Shown one piece after another: positions 13,006-21,684 of a DNA stretch of 64,000 bases; the stretch's first letter is position 1, and the number at the start of each line of letters is the position of its first letter. The notes under the pieces are model-generated. The model was not told the DNA's origin and made no database searches. It saw only the letters and a program-made list of their open reading frames with translations. This stretch comes from Tepidanaerobacteraceae bacterium (lineage in GTDB: Bacteria > Bacillota > Thermosediminibacteria > Thermosediminibacterales > Tepidanaerobacteraceae). The stretch lies in NCBI GenBank assembly GCA_024655905.1, contig JANLFP010000005.1, positions 168,588 through 232,587 of the forward strand, given 5' to 3'. Made by a program: the position numbers and the translations under genes.

Positions 13006-13943
13006 GCTTTTACTTCCTTTCTTACTGTTTTTGCACCGGCTCTTTGGGTCCTGCGGCTGGCATAAATCGCAAGGCCGATGATTGTGGTGATGTACGGTAT
13101 CATCTGGACAAACTCTGCGGGTATCCTAAGGGATTGCAGCGAATTGGACAGGGCATCGGCAAATCCGAACAGCAGCGACGCCAGGAACGTGCCTATAGGA
13201 GTGGCCATGCCCATGGCTTCGGCCGCCAATGCGATGAAGCCCCTTCCAGCCGTCATGTCCCTGGAAAACCACGATACATATCCCATCGACATATATGCTC
13301 CGCCGAAACCGGCCAGAATGCCGCTAGCGATGAGCGAAACGAATTGAATCTGCCTCACGCTGATGCCTACAGAGTCCGCTGCATCAGGGTTTTCTCCTAC
13401 AGCCCTTATCCGAAGTCCCAGCGGCGTCCTGTAGAGAAAATAGTATACCACAATTACCGCGATGAGGGAAAAATAAGTCATAACATTATGATTTGATAGA
13501 ACGGGCCCTATCACCGGAATTTTGGAAATCAGCGGCAGCTCAATCTGCGGCAGCACCTTGCTCGCCAGAGAAGCTGAAATGCCCTTGTCATGAGCCACCA
13601 GATACAGCACGAACACCGTTCCCCCACTCGCCATCAGGTTGAGGGCTATGCCGCCGAGGATTATATCGGTCTTCAGATAGAGGGAAAAATATGCCAGTAT
13701 GGAAGACATGAAAATCCCGGCTATTACGGCAAACAGCAGCCCGACCCATGCGCTGCCCGTATATGCGCTGAATATCACTCCGGTCAGGGCGGCGGCCAGC
13801 ATGGTGCCCTCCAGGCTTATGTTTATAACACCGGCCCTGTCCGATATCAAGGCAGCCAGGGCTGCAAAAAGGATGGGTGTCGTCACCCGCAGGACCGCAT
13901 ATCCAAAATTCGTAGAAAAAATGATGTTAAAAAGATTATCCAT
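13002..13943 (-). CDS. Nucleoside ABC transporter permease (NupQ/YufQ type)
   Basis: 313-residue polytopic membrane protein of the BPD_transp_2 family, with many hydrophobic helices and the typical TPLGLRIRAVGENPDAADSVG cytoplasmic loop split across a conserved G. Together with the next permease, the ATPase and the BmpA lipoprotein it forms a complete nucleoside importer, comparable to Bacillus subtilis NupNOPQ. ATG at 13943 with GGAGG 9 nt upstream; it overlaps the previous gene by 8 nt and the following one by 4 nt. Confidence 0.93.
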   Translation of the reverse strand: MDNLFNIIFSTNFGYAVLRVTTPILFAALAALISDRAGVINISLEGTMLAAALTGVIFSAYTGSAWVGLLFAVIAGIFMSSILAYFSLYLKTDIILGGIALNLMASGGTVFVLYLVAHDKGISASLASKVLPQIELPLISKIPVIGPVLSNHNVMTYFSLIAVIVVYYFLYRTPLGLRIRAVGENPDAADSVGISVRQIQFVSLIASGILAGFGGAYMSMGYVSWFSRDMTAGRGFIALAAEAMGMATPIGTFLASLLFGFADALSNSLQSLRIPAEFVQMIPYITTIIGLAIYASRRTQRAGAKTVRKEVKA

Positions 13944-14985
13944 CTATCTTTGCCTCCCTGACCACCATTTTGTGCCTCCAGTAAGACAGGAACGCCTCCG
14001 CCGCAATGAGCATTATCATTACGGCCTGAATCACCGACACCATTTCGCTGGGCACATCGGTCATCCTCGACATAAGATCCGCGCCTATTCTCATATAGGC
14101 CAGAAACACCGCTGCCACGGGAATAAGAAGCGGATTGTTTCTGGCAAGAATGGCAACTATTATCCCGTCAAATCCGTATCCGGGCAGCGACTGCCACTGG
14201 AATCTCTGATACATGCCCAGAAGTTCCGTGGCGCCGCCAATGCCGGCAATCATACCGCCTATAATCTGTGAATACAGAATCACCATGTTGGTGTTTATCC
14301 CGGAATAATCGGCAAACTTGGAGTTTATTCCGGTCATCCTCAGTGCGAAACCCCAGCGGGTCCTGTACAAAAAATAATATACAACGATAACGGCCAGAAC
14401 TGCTATAAAAATGCCCGCATGAATCCTGGTGCGCGGTACGAATTGAGGCAGATTGGCTGTGGGATTCACCGTGTAGGATACCATGGCGCCCGCGTACGGA
14501 TCCCTCAAATAATAATTGATGAAATATATCCCCAGATTGAACATAATATAGTTCAGCATTAATGATGATACGAGTTCGCTAGCTTTCCACCTGGCTTTGA
14601 GAAAAGCCGGAATGAAATTGGCTGCCCCGCCTACGATTCCTCCTGCCGCAATCGCCACCAGCGGATGCAGCACCGGCGGGAGTTTGAATTTTATACCGAT
14701 GGCTGCAGCGGCCACCGCACCGATAAAGAATGAGCCTTCCGCTCCCATATTGAACTGCTTAGCCTGAAACATCACGCTCACGGCGAGGCTGGTGAATATG
14801 AGCGGAATAACCATCTCCAGCACATTCCCGAAATGCCTGAAAGACGAAATCGGCCCGAATAAAAACCTGTTTATGGCCTCAATCGGTTGTTTGCTGATGA
14901 AAAAAATTATTATGAATGCCATAATTATGGCAATCAACACGGCAATTACGGTCCGCAGAAATTCAAACAGCGTGCTTTTTTGCAT
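13936..14985 (-). CDS. Nucleoside ABC transporter permease (NupP/YufP type)
   Basis: 349 residues, BPD_transp_2 family. A first helix sits near residues 10-35 and several later ones follow, with FNMGAEGSFFIGAVAAA and the TRWGFALRMTGINSKFADYSGI loop that contacts the ATPase. The larger of the two permeases, as in characterised nucleoside importers. ATG at 14985 preceded by GGGGGAG; the start lies within the end of the ATPase gene (23-nt overlap), so the transporter genes are translated as a coupled set. Confidence 0.93.
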   Translation of the reverse strand: MQKSTLFEFLRTVIAVLIAIIMAFIIIFFISKQPIEAINRFLFGPISSFRHFGNVLEMVIPLIFTSLAVSVMFQAKQFNMGAEGSFFIGAVAAAAIGIKFKLPPVLHPLVAIAAGGIVGGAANFIPAFLKARWKASELVSSLMLNYIMFNLGIYFINYYLRDPYAGAMVSYTVNPTANLPQFVPRTRIHAGIFIAVLAVIVVYYFLYRTRWGFALRMTGINSKFADYSGINTNMVILYSQIIGGMIAGIGGATELLGMYQRFQWQSLPGYGFDGIIVAILARNNPLLIPVAAVFLAYMRIGADLMSRMTDVPSEMVSVIQAVMIMLIAAEAFLSYWRHKMVVREAKIDG

Positions 14986-16531
14986 AGAAAGCTCCCCCTA
15001 TCTCCTCCGCACTTTGCCTCTTTACGCCCAGCATGTAAAGCCCCAATTCCTCTTCGGTAATCCTGGAAGCATCCGGGAAATAAGCAACGACTTCGCCGCC
15101 GTACATGACCAGGATGCTGTCGCTTATCTCCATAACCTCATTCAAGTCTGCAGAAACCAAAAGTATTGCGGTGCCGCCATCCCTGAGCTCTATCAGCTTT
15201 TTATGGATGAATTCCGTGGCCCCCACGTCGATGCCCCTGGTGGGCTGGTCTGCGATAAGAAGCTTTGGATTTGAAGAAAACTCCCTAGCCACCACCACTT
15301 TTTGAATATTTCCGCCGGAAAGCATTTTAACGGCAAGCTTCGGGGTGCTGCATTTTACCGTATATTCCTTCGCCAGCCTTGCAGTCAGTTCGTTTAATTT
15401 TTTTAAATTCAGGAATAAGCCCGTATTGAATTCTTTCTTGTAAAATCTGTCGGATATCAGGTTTTCGCCGATGCTGGCAGGCCCCGCCACGCCGTATGTC
15501 ATCCTGTCTTCGGGAATGTGGGATGTGCCAAGCTCGCGAATCTGCTTTATGCTCAGATTATTTACCGGTTTGCCGCTGATATATATTTTGCCCTCCTGGC
15601 AGGCCCTAAGGCCCGTAACTATTTCCACCAGCTCCCTCTGGCCGTTTCCTTCGACTCCCGCTATGCCCAGTATTTCTCCTCGGCGGACGCTGAAGCTTAT
15701 GTTTTTCAGGACATTTTTTCCATAGTCATCGGTATAGCTCAGGTTCTCCACATGGAGCACCGCATCGCCCGGCTTGTTCTTTTGCTTTTGCACTTTAAGA
15801 ACCACATCCCTGCCAACCATGAGCCTGGATATCTCTTCTTCGGTTACATCTTGCGTCCTGTAGACTCCCATGTTCTTGCCGTGCCTCATTATGGTGACCC
15901 GATCCGATATTTCTTTAATTTCTTTTAACTTATGGGAAATGAAGATTATTGTATGGCCTTTGTTTTTCAAGTGGACTAGCTCCGAAAAGAGCTCCGTTGT
16001 TTCCTGAGGCGTCAAAACCGCTGTGGGTTCATCGAGAATCAATATTTCGGCTCCCCTGAGCAGCGCTTTCAATATTTCAACCTTTTGCCTCTGCCCCACG
16101 GGGAGATCTGCTATTTTTGCCCTGGCGTCCACTTTCAGATTGTACTTTTCCGAAAGTTTTTCCGTTGTTTCAATTGCCTTTTCAATATCTATGAAACCCC
16201 TCCGGCTGGGCTCCATGCCCAGAACGATGTTCTCTGCCACCGTCAAGGAAGGCACCAGCATGAAATGCTGGTGGACCATGCCTATTTTATGCCTTATCGC
16301 CACCTGCGGCGAGGAGATGATTATTTTTTCGCCTTTCAAATAGATAGCGCCTTCTTCAGGATGCTCCAAGCCGAAAAGAATCTTCATAAGGGTGGTTTTG
16401 CCGGCGCCGTTTTCGCCCACCAGGGCGTGTATCTCCCCTGCGTAGACGGAAAAATTAACGCCTTTATTGGCTACTATGCCGTTGGGATATACTTTTGTGA
16501 TGTTCTGCATTTTCAGTATTTCATCGGGCAT
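14963..16531 (-). CDS. Nucleoside ABC transporter ATPase, two ABC domains (NupO/YufO type)
   Basis: 522 residues made of two fused nucleotide-binding domains, as in sugar/nucleoside importers. The first has Walker A GENGAGKTT (near residue 38), Walker B ILILDEPT and a degenerate signature LPVGQRQKVEIL. The second has GVEGNGQRE in place of Walker A, the signature LSGGNIQK and LLIADQPTRG. ATG at 16531 after AGGGGG. It lies 113 nt downstream of bmpA, with a large REP-like stem-loop in the gap that may lower ATPase and permease expression relative to the abundant binding protein. Confidence 0.96.
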   Translation of the reverse strand: MPDEILKMQNITKVYPNGIVANKGVNFSVYAGEIHALVGENGAGKTTLMKILFGLEHPEEGAIYLKGEKIIISSPQVAIRHKIGMVHQHFMLVPSLTVAENIVLGMEPSRRGFIDIEKAIETTEKLSEKYNLKVDARAKIADLPVGQRQKVEILKALLRGAEILILDEPTAVLTPQETTELFSELVHLKNKGHTIIFISHKLKEIKEISDRVTIMRHGKNMGVYRTQDVTEEEISRLMVGRDVVLKVQKQKNKPGDAVLHVENLSYTDDYGKNVLKNISFSVRRGEILGIAGVEGNGQRELVEIVTGLRACQEGKIYISGKPVNNLSIKQIRELGTSHIPEDRMTYGVAGPASIGENLISDRFYKKEFNTGLFLNLKKLNELTARLAKEYTVKCSTPKLAVKMLSGGNIQKVVVAREFSSNPKLLIADQPTRGIDVGATEFIHKKLIELRDGGTAILLVSADLNEVMEISDSILVMYGGEVVAYFPDASRITEEELGLYMLGVKRQSAEEIGGAFYAKKHAV

Positions 16532-16554
16532 ATATATCCCCCTATTATAATTTT

Positions 16555-16619
16555 GAGTCAGGATAGGTGAGCCAAGGGGGGTTGACTCAATATCCCCCCA
16601 CGACTCAACCTCCTGACTC
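16555..16619. repeat. REP-like stem-loop (GAGTCAGG family), copy 2, between bmpA and the ATPase gene
   Basis: Outer arms GAGTCAGGA/TCCTGACTC (16555-16563 / 16611-16619) enclose an inner GGGGGG/CCCCCC stem (16576-16581 / 16594-16599) and internal GACTCA/GACTC copies. No T-run follows on the minus strand, so it looks like an intra-operonic stabiliser or attenuator rather than a full terminator. Related to the palindromes at 1105 and 22459. Confidence 0.65.
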
Positions 16620-16644
16620 GCTGCTTTTTTCCTAATTGCCCTAA

Positions 16645-17790
16645 TTACGGCTTGACCGAGTTCCTCAGCTCGTTCAATTTGGCTGTATCCATTCCGAAAG
16701 CTGTATCGACCTTGATTTCCCCGCTTGCGATTTTATCCGCCAGGTCTTTCACTTCTTTTCTTATATCTTCAGACAAAAGCTTTTCATAAAACTCATTGTC
16801 CGCAAGGCCTACGGCTTCTTCCGACAGCCCCAGGTTTTCGGCCTTGCCGAACACAAGCTTGCCTTCCTTGTACATCTTCACGGCGCGCAGCAGCGAGTTG
16901 TCCACCCTCTTCAGCGCCGATGTGACTATTAGGTTTGCCTTCGCCGGATCCGAGTCTTTGAATATCATGGCCTGGTCGGAATCCACGCCGATGGCGTATT
17001 TGTTTTTCTCCTTAGCCGCATCCAGCTGGCCGAGGCCCGCCTGGCCCGCCACGTTGAAGCCTATGTCAGCGCCCAGGTTGTACTGCGCCAGAGCCATTTC
17101 CTTGCCCTTTGCAGCATTGGAGAAGTCGCCGATGTATGAAATTGCAACCTTAATGTCAGGATCTACATATCTTGCGCCCTGTATATATCCAACAAGGAAA
17201 TCGTTAATGACCGGAGTATCCATCCCTCCGAGGAATCCTATTATTTTCTGCGGGTTGGCAAGCGGCATATTGGAAGTGGTTACCTTAGCCGCTACAACGC
17301 CTGCGAGGAAGGAAACCTCATTCTGCTTGTACTGGATTGAATACACGTTGTCCAGCTTGCCCTTTGTGTAATCCACGCTGCTGTCAAATATGAAGTATTT
17401 CTTGTCAGGGTATTGCGGTGCAACCTTTTCAAGAATTTCCTGCATCTGCCAGGTTCCCACTATGATTATATCCCAGTCCTGCTCGGATACATCCACCAGC
17501 GTGGGCTCCCATTTGGTCTGGTCGTAACCCATCTCGATGACCTTGGTCTCCGCTCCAAGTTCCTGCTTGATGAGCTCCATTCCGTGATTGGCGGAGTCAA
17601 AAAACGACTTGTCTCCCAGATTTCCGTTTAAGAGAAGCACAATCTTAAGAGGTTTTTCCTTGGGCTGCTCCTGACCCGACTGCTGTGACTGGCCCTGATT
17701 CTGCTGCGACTGCTGGCTAGAGCCGCAACCGCTGAGCAGCAGTGAAAGGATCAGCACAAAACCCAATGCGATGATGAAAAACTTTTTCAC
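16645..17790 (-). CDS. BmpA-family nucleoside-binding lipoprotein
   Basis: Extracytoplasmic substrate-binding protein of the nucleoside ABC importer (Bmp/PnrA/NupN family), 381 residues. The signal peptide ends in a lipobox LLSG-C (Cys22), followed by a Gln/Ser-rich linker. The mature part has LNGNLGDKSFFDSANHG, IIVGTWQM, NEVSFLAGVVAA and IGFLGGMDTP, all conserved in the family. GTG at 17790 with GGGAGGGG 5 nt upstream. First and presumably most highly expressed gene of the operon, placed behind a strong promoter and a palindromic operator. Confidence 0.95.
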   Translation of the reverse strand: MKKFFIIALGFVLILSLLLSGCGSSQQSQQNQGQSQQSGQEQPKEKPLKIVLLLNGNLGDKSFFDSANHGMELIKQELGAETKVIEMGYDQTKWEPTLVDVSEQDWDIIIVGTWQMQEILEKVAPQYPDKKYFIFDSSVDYTKGKLDNVYSIQYKQNEVSFLAGVVAAKVTTSNMPLANPQKIIGFLGGMDTPVINDFLVGYIQGARYVDPDIKVAISYIGDFSNAAKGKEMALAQYNLGADIGFNVAGQAGLGQLDAAKEKNKYAIGVDSDQAMIFKDSDPAKANLIVTSALKRVDNSLLRAVKMYKEGKLVFGKAENLGLSEEAVGLADNEFYEKLLSEDIRKEVKDLADKIASGEIKVDTAFGMDTAKLNELRNSVKP

Positions 17791-17814
17791 ACTTTCCCCT
17801 CCCGATTTTAGTTT

Positions 17815-17833
17815 AACGTTTTACGAAAACGTT
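17815..17833. promoter_or_regulatory. Palindromic operator, likely LacI-family site
   Basis: AACGTTTT-ACG-AAAACGTT, a perfect 8-bp inverted repeat with a 3-nt spacer. It starts 8 nt downstream of the -10 box and covers the expected transcription start of the nucleoside operon. The position fits repression by the LacI protein encoded at 7373-8377. Confidence 0.6.
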
Positions 17834-17840
17834 TAATTAA

Positions 17841-17869
17841 ATTATAGATAAAAAAAGTTAAACAGTCAA
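17841..17869 (-). promoter_or_regulatory. Sigma-A promoter of the nucleoside operon
   Basis: On the minus strand: -35 TTGACT (17864-17869), 17-nt spacer, -10 TATAAT (17841-17846). The -10 is a perfect consensus. The GTG of bmpA is about 50 nt downstream. Confidence 0.85.
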
Positions 17870-18020
17870 CAAAAAAGAATATTTTTTGTTTTCTTAATTA
17901 TATATCTAATATCTTTTATTCGGCAGAAAACTATTTTTTGGCCGCCATCGATCGGCTCGCATGAAACTACCTTTTGCAGCGCCGCTAAGGCTTGGCTAAA
18001 TTGATATAAAATAAAGCATA

Positions 18021-18049
18021 TTTACAAAATACTCGATAATTGGTATGAT
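18021..18049 (+). promoter_or_regulatory. Probable promoter of the ParM/bactofilin pair
   Basis: TTTACA (18021-18026), 17-nt spacer, TATGAT (18044-18049). It leaves an untranslated leader of about 140 nt before the ATG at 18199, in which I see no recognisable riboswitch. The rest of the 17791-18198 gap holds only the divergent nucleoside promoter and operator. Confidence 0.5.
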
Positions 18050-18198
18050 AAAAGTTAGCAGGATAGAATGAAGACATATGCATAATGCAGAGAAAATCTT
18101 TGCCGTCGCACGGTAATTCATGCTTTAACACCGCGCTGGGGGAAATAAAAAGAAAGAGGGGCTGTTGTTGATTCTCAAATTTATAAGGAGGTTGGACA

Positions 18199-19239
18199 AT
18201 GGCACGATTGATAGGCATCGATGTGGGGTATGGTTTCGTGAAGGTTACCGACGGCGAGGCTGGATACTCATTTCCGAGCGTGGTGGGCGAAGGCCATACA
18301 AGACCGACTTTTAACACGGGAGCGGATCGATTTTCGACCATCGATCATCTTAAGGTGGGCATGGGCAAAAAAATCTATTTTGTGGGCAAAGCGGCAATCA
18401 AACATTCCAGGTTTGTCTATAGGGACCTCTCCTACAACCGTTCTGCCGGAGAAGACTTTGAAATCCTTTTTTTCAGCGCGCTGAGCTTCTTTGCCGATGC
18501 AGCGTACAATGAGTTCAACGTGGTGACCGGCCTTCCGGTGGAAAGGATGCACATGGCGGACAGCCTCGCAAAGAGGGTCAAAGGCGAACGCTCAATTGCC
18601 CTTTTCGTCGAAGGTGGCAGCCGGGAGATTCGGCTGAATGTCAAAGAGGTGGAAATCGTTCCTCAGCCGCTTGGCACCTACTGGTCGCTTTTTTCCGGTC
18701 CAATGGGGCTCGATGCCGCTGCCCCTGCCGAAGGCCGCATAGGCATAGTGGACATAGGTTTCAGGACTACAGATCTCGCCGCTCTTGAGGACTCCGAATT
18801 CATTCCCGAAAAAAGCAAATCCCTGACGGTGGGGCTGGCCACAGCATACAGCGAGATAGGCTTGAGCATCGCCGCCAGGTATGGTCTCGAAAAAGAAAGC
18901 TATTCACTGGACGGAATAGTCATTAAGCGCAGAATCAATATGGCTGGAGAATCCATTGACATAACCGACATCGTAAGCGAAGCCTTCGAAAAGCTGGCTA
19001 CCAATATTCTTGTGGAAGTCAATTCTCAGTGGAGGCTGTCGGATTTCGACAGCATAATATTAAGCGGCGGCGGTGGACAGGCCATAAGCCAATACCTCCT
19101 GCCTCGGATTTCCCACGCGAAGCTTGCAGCCGATCCCATAACCGCCAATTGCCGGGGTTATCTCGCCTGGGCCAACCGGCTGTGGAATTCTCCATCCCGC
19201 ATCGGACAGCCGCAGGAAGAGTATACCCCGCAGTCTTAG
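18199..19239 (+). CDS. ParM/StbA-like actin-fold ATPase
   Basis: 346 residues of the bacterial actin-like superfamily. The three nucleotide-binding motifs are visible: phosphate-1 IGIDVGYGFVKV (residues 5-16), phosphate-2 IGIVDIGFRTTDL (near 176) and the adenosine motif IILSGGGGQA (near 285). ParM proteins polymerise to segregate plasmids, but chromosomal homologues also occur in Clostridia with unknown roles. Here there is no partner DNA-binding ParR gene or origin; instead the next gene encodes a bactofilin-like protein. ATG at 18199 follows AAGGAGG. A role in a chromosomal cytoskeletal structure, or a remnant of plasmid maintenance, are both possible. Confidence 0.85.
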   Translation: MARLIGIDVGYGFVKVTDGEAGYSFPSVVGEGHTRPTFNTGADRFSTIDHLKVGMGKKIYFVGKAAIKHSRFVYRDLSYNRSAGEDFEILFFSALSFFADAAYNEFNVVTGLPVERMHMADSLAKRVKGERSIALFVEGGSREIRLNVKEVEIVPQPLGTYWSLFSGPMGLDAAAPAEGRIGIVDIGFRTTDLAALEDSEFIPEKSKSLTVGLATAYSEIGLSIAARYGLEKESYSLDGIVIKRRINMAGESIDITDIVSEAFEKLATNILVEVNSQWRLSDFDSIILSGGGGQAISQYLLPRISHAKLAADPITANCRGYLAWANRLWNSPSRIGQPQEEYTPQS

Positions 19240-19250
19240 GGTGGTATGCT

Positions 19251-19895
19251 TTGAGCAGGAATATATTAGAATTGCTGAGCATTCATCCGAATCAAGAAAA
19301 CCGGCCCCGGCAAAACATGGGCTATGTGGAAATCAATGGAACATTCACAGGGGATATATATAATGGAATGAATGTATTCGTCGCCCCCTCCGGCTGTGTA
19401 AAAGGCAGCATTAAAGCCGGCACGCTGGCAATCGCAGGAAGGGTCTGCGGAAATGTCCAGGCGCGCAGCCTGGTCATCCACTCTTCCGGCGAGCTCATAT
19501 ACAGCAAGCTGATTTACAGGGAGCTGATCGTGGAAGACGGCGGCGTGATGATCTATAGAAATGATAACGCCGACCCTCACGGGACGCCTGCAATATCCCG
19601 GGCGCCGGCATCTTCAAGTAAGACAACGGATATGCCGAATTCTCGACCATTGCCGCAGCCGGTGACTCATCAGTCGGCGGCGGAGCAAGCTCTGCCGCAA
19701 ACACCGGATAAAGAAGGGGCTCCACCCGGAATACCGGCGGCGGGAGAAACTCCGGCCCGGGCACCGGCAGTGAAAGAATTGCCTCAAACGCATACGGCAC
19801 CGCAAGCATCAGTGCCTATGCCACAGGCTCCATCGTTTTCGGCAGCATCTCACACCGCTTCCAGCAAAGAAGTGCATTTTCACAGCAGTTTTTAA
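19251..19895 (+). CDS. Bactofilin-like polymer-forming protein with long Pro/Ala-rich tail
   Basis: The N-terminal ~85 residues show the right-handed beta-helix pattern of bactofilins (DUF583): INGTFTGDI, VFVAPSGCVKGSIKAGTLAI, AGRVCGNVQARSLVIHSSG. The remaining ~110 residues are Pro/Ala/Ser/Gln-rich and probably disordered. Start is uncertain: TTG at 19251 has GGGTGG 6 nt upstream, while the ATG at 19317, which begins exactly at the bactofilin core, has no visible ribosome site. It begins 11 nt after the actin-like gene and ends at a terminator, so the two form a bicistron. Bactofilins polymerise without nucleotide and scaffold envelope or DNA-segregation machinery. Confidence 0.75.
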   Translation: MSRNILELLSIHPNQENRPRQNMGYVEINGTFTGDIYNGMNVFVAPSGCVKGSIKAGTLAIAGRVCGNVQARSLVIHSSGELIYSKLIYRELIVEDGGVMIYRNDNADPHGTPAISRAPASSSKTTDMPNSRPLPQPVTHQSAAEQALPQTPDKEGAPPGIPAAGETPARAPAVKELPQTHTAPQASVPMPQAPSFSAASHTASSKEVHFHSSF

Positions 19896-19936
19896 AGCCG
19901 CTAGCTGCGAAGACCCACAGCAGCGGCTTTTCTTTC
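19893..19936 (+). terminator. Terminator after the actin/bactofilin pair
   Basis: Stem AAAGCCGCT...AGCGGCTTT spanning the bactofilin stop codon, followed by TCTTTC on the plus strand. It may also act on the opposing histidine kinase transcript. Confidence 0.6.
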
Positions 19937-20092
19937 ATGTCCTTTAAATTAGAACTAAACGTTTATCCTGCCAATAGCTGGCATGACATCCAGGCATTTC
20001 CTAAACAGGAGTAGCCGTTGATGAAAGCGAGTTTCATATTTTTAAGTTGTTTCAGATACCGACCATGATAAATACCAGTCTCAAAGCAATTA

Positions 20093-21682
20093 TCAATCTC
20101 CCCTGTCAATTTCTATCCAGAATTCCACACCGCCTTCTACGTTTGCTACCCCATATGCGTTTTTATGCGTTTCCTGGATAGCCCTGACTATGGACAGGCC
20201 AAGGCCTGTACCTCCCAGGCTCCGCGTCCTGGCCCGGTCAACCTTGTAAAAGCTCGTCCAGACCTTATCCAGCGAATCCTCAGGAATGGGCATTCCCGAA
20301 TTATAGACCGAAACCCTTATTTTGTCCCCAACCGGCTTTACAGCGAGTTTGATGTGCTTTTTCTCATCCACATGGTCTATGGCGTTATTCATGAAATTTA
20401 CAATCGCCTGCTCGATTCTGGCCGGATCGGCAAATGCCGTCATTGCCCCTTCCATCTCAACATCTATGCGGATATTTTTTTCATTCAGCACGGGCTCATA
20501 CTTCGAAATGATTTCATCTATAAGCTGCGGGACATCAAAGAAGGTTTTGTTGACGGAAAACATGCCGGATTCAATCTGGGAAAGATCCAGCAAATCCTTC
20601 ACGAGGGCATCCATTTTCTCCACTTCTTCCATAATGACGTCGCAGTAGAATTTCCGCTTTTTTTCATCATCGGCAATGTTCGCTTTCAGGCCCTCTGCAT
20701 ACCCCTGCAGCAAAAAGATCGGCGTCTTGAGTTCGTGAGATACGCTTGATATGAATTCGCGCCGCATCCTGTCCAATTTGCGCTCGCGGTCTATATCCTC
20801 TTCCAATCTTCTGTTTCTGTCGTTCAGCTCAGCTATGGCCCGGCTGAGCTTATGCGAAAGGTGGTTTATGCTGCGGGACAATTGCCCGATTTCATCGTTT
20901 CTGTCGATTTTCAGGGTCTGTGAAAAATCCAGTTCGGACATCTTTTTTGTGATCCGGCTCATTTCAGAGATGGGTTGTGTGAATCTGCCGGAAATAAACA
21001 GAGCCCAGATTCCTGTTATCAGAATCGTAACCAGGCCAATGATTGCCGTAAAATCGTTGGATACCGATGCGCTTTCGGATATCCCGGCCATGGGCACCCA
21101 TACAAGAAGTATCAGGCCGCTTTCCAGTTTGAGCTGATATCGCAAAGTATTTATTTTAAAATTCGGGTCTTCTGTAATAATGAAAAATGAATTTTCATCA
21201 TAGCGCTCCCATTCCTTTATGTTCCTCCTGGGCAGTGCCGGAACCCTCAGTTTTGGCGCCGAATTCGCATCAGGCGCAGAACCCGAATTTGGCGCGGTAT
21301 CCAGGGCAGGCGGCGGGTTTGGCTGTCTGTCCATCGCATAAAACGGGCTGGCGTTGAATCCCGTTCTGGGCGGCATGCTGCGGTTCTTTTGATTCGGGTA
21401 ATACAGCGTCCCGTCGGCAGCCCCAATAAATATGGTACCGCCAATGCTTTTTTCCAGCGTGTTGATTTCATATATGAGATTCTCATCATCAAAATCCGAC
21501 GCCTCTTTTCTGCCGGCCACCAGGGTCGAAAGCCGCTTTGCGGTTTCGATGAGCGTGTTTTTTTTCTGGCTTATGTAGTACTTTTCAGCAAAAAAGGTAT
21601 TGGAACCGTATAAAAGCACGGCAAACAGCACGATGTTAACGGTCATGTATATGAATAGCTTAAAGCGAATTGACAAATTCAT
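20093..21682 (-). CDS. Sensor histidine kinase, HAMP type
   Basis: About 529 residues: N-terminal membrane helix (residues 8-30), a ~170-residue extracellular sensor with a Pro/Ala/Asn-rich stretch, and a second helix (AIIGLVTILITGIWALFISG). A HAMP linker, HisKA with the phosphorylatable His in FISSVSHELKTPIFL and HATPase_c (NFMNNAIDHV, SLGGTGLGLSI) follow. ATG at 21682 has GAGGG 6 nt upstream, better than the ATG at 21688 that overlaps the response regulator stop. Forms a two-component system with the upstream regulator. It faces the secreted repeat protein at 22642, a plausible regulon member. Confidence 0.95.
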   Translation of the reverse strand: MNLSIRFKLFIYMTVNIVLFAVLLYGSNTFFAEKYYISQKKNTLIETAKRLSTLVAGRKEASDFDDENLIYEINTLEKSIGGTIFIGAADGTLYYPNQKNRSMPPRTGFNASPFYAMDRQPNPPPALDTAPNSGSAPDANSAPKLRVPALPRRNIKEWERYDENSFFIITEDPNFKINTLRYQLKLESGLILLVWVPMAGISESASVSNDFTAIIGLVTILITGIWALFISGRFTQPISEMSRITKKMSELDFSQTLKIDRNDEIGQLSRSINHLSHKLSRAIAELNDRNRRLEEDIDRERKLDRMRREFISSVSHELKTPIFLLQGYAEGLKANIADDEKKRKFYCDVIMEEVEKMDALVKDLLDLSQIESGMFSVNKTFFDVPQLIDEIISKYEPVLNEKNIRIDVEMEGAMTAFADPARIEQAIVNFMNNAIDHVDEKKHIKLAVKPVGDKIRVSVYNSGMPIPEDSLDKVWTSFYKVDRARTRSLGGTGLGLSIVRAIQETHKNAYGVANVEGGVEFWIEIDRGD

Positions 21683-21684
21683 AA

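Noticed and set aside
18056..18198. Leader of the actin-like gene as a riboswitch
   Set aside because: No match to conserved cores of c-di-GMP, purine or other riboswitches that I could recognise.
18199..19239. Plasmid partition locus
   Set aside because: No ParR-like gene, iterons or replication gene nearby; surrounded by chromosomal operons.
19950..19965. Extra AAACGTTT motif similar to the LacI operator
   Set aside because: No second arm, and located past a terminator; likely chance.
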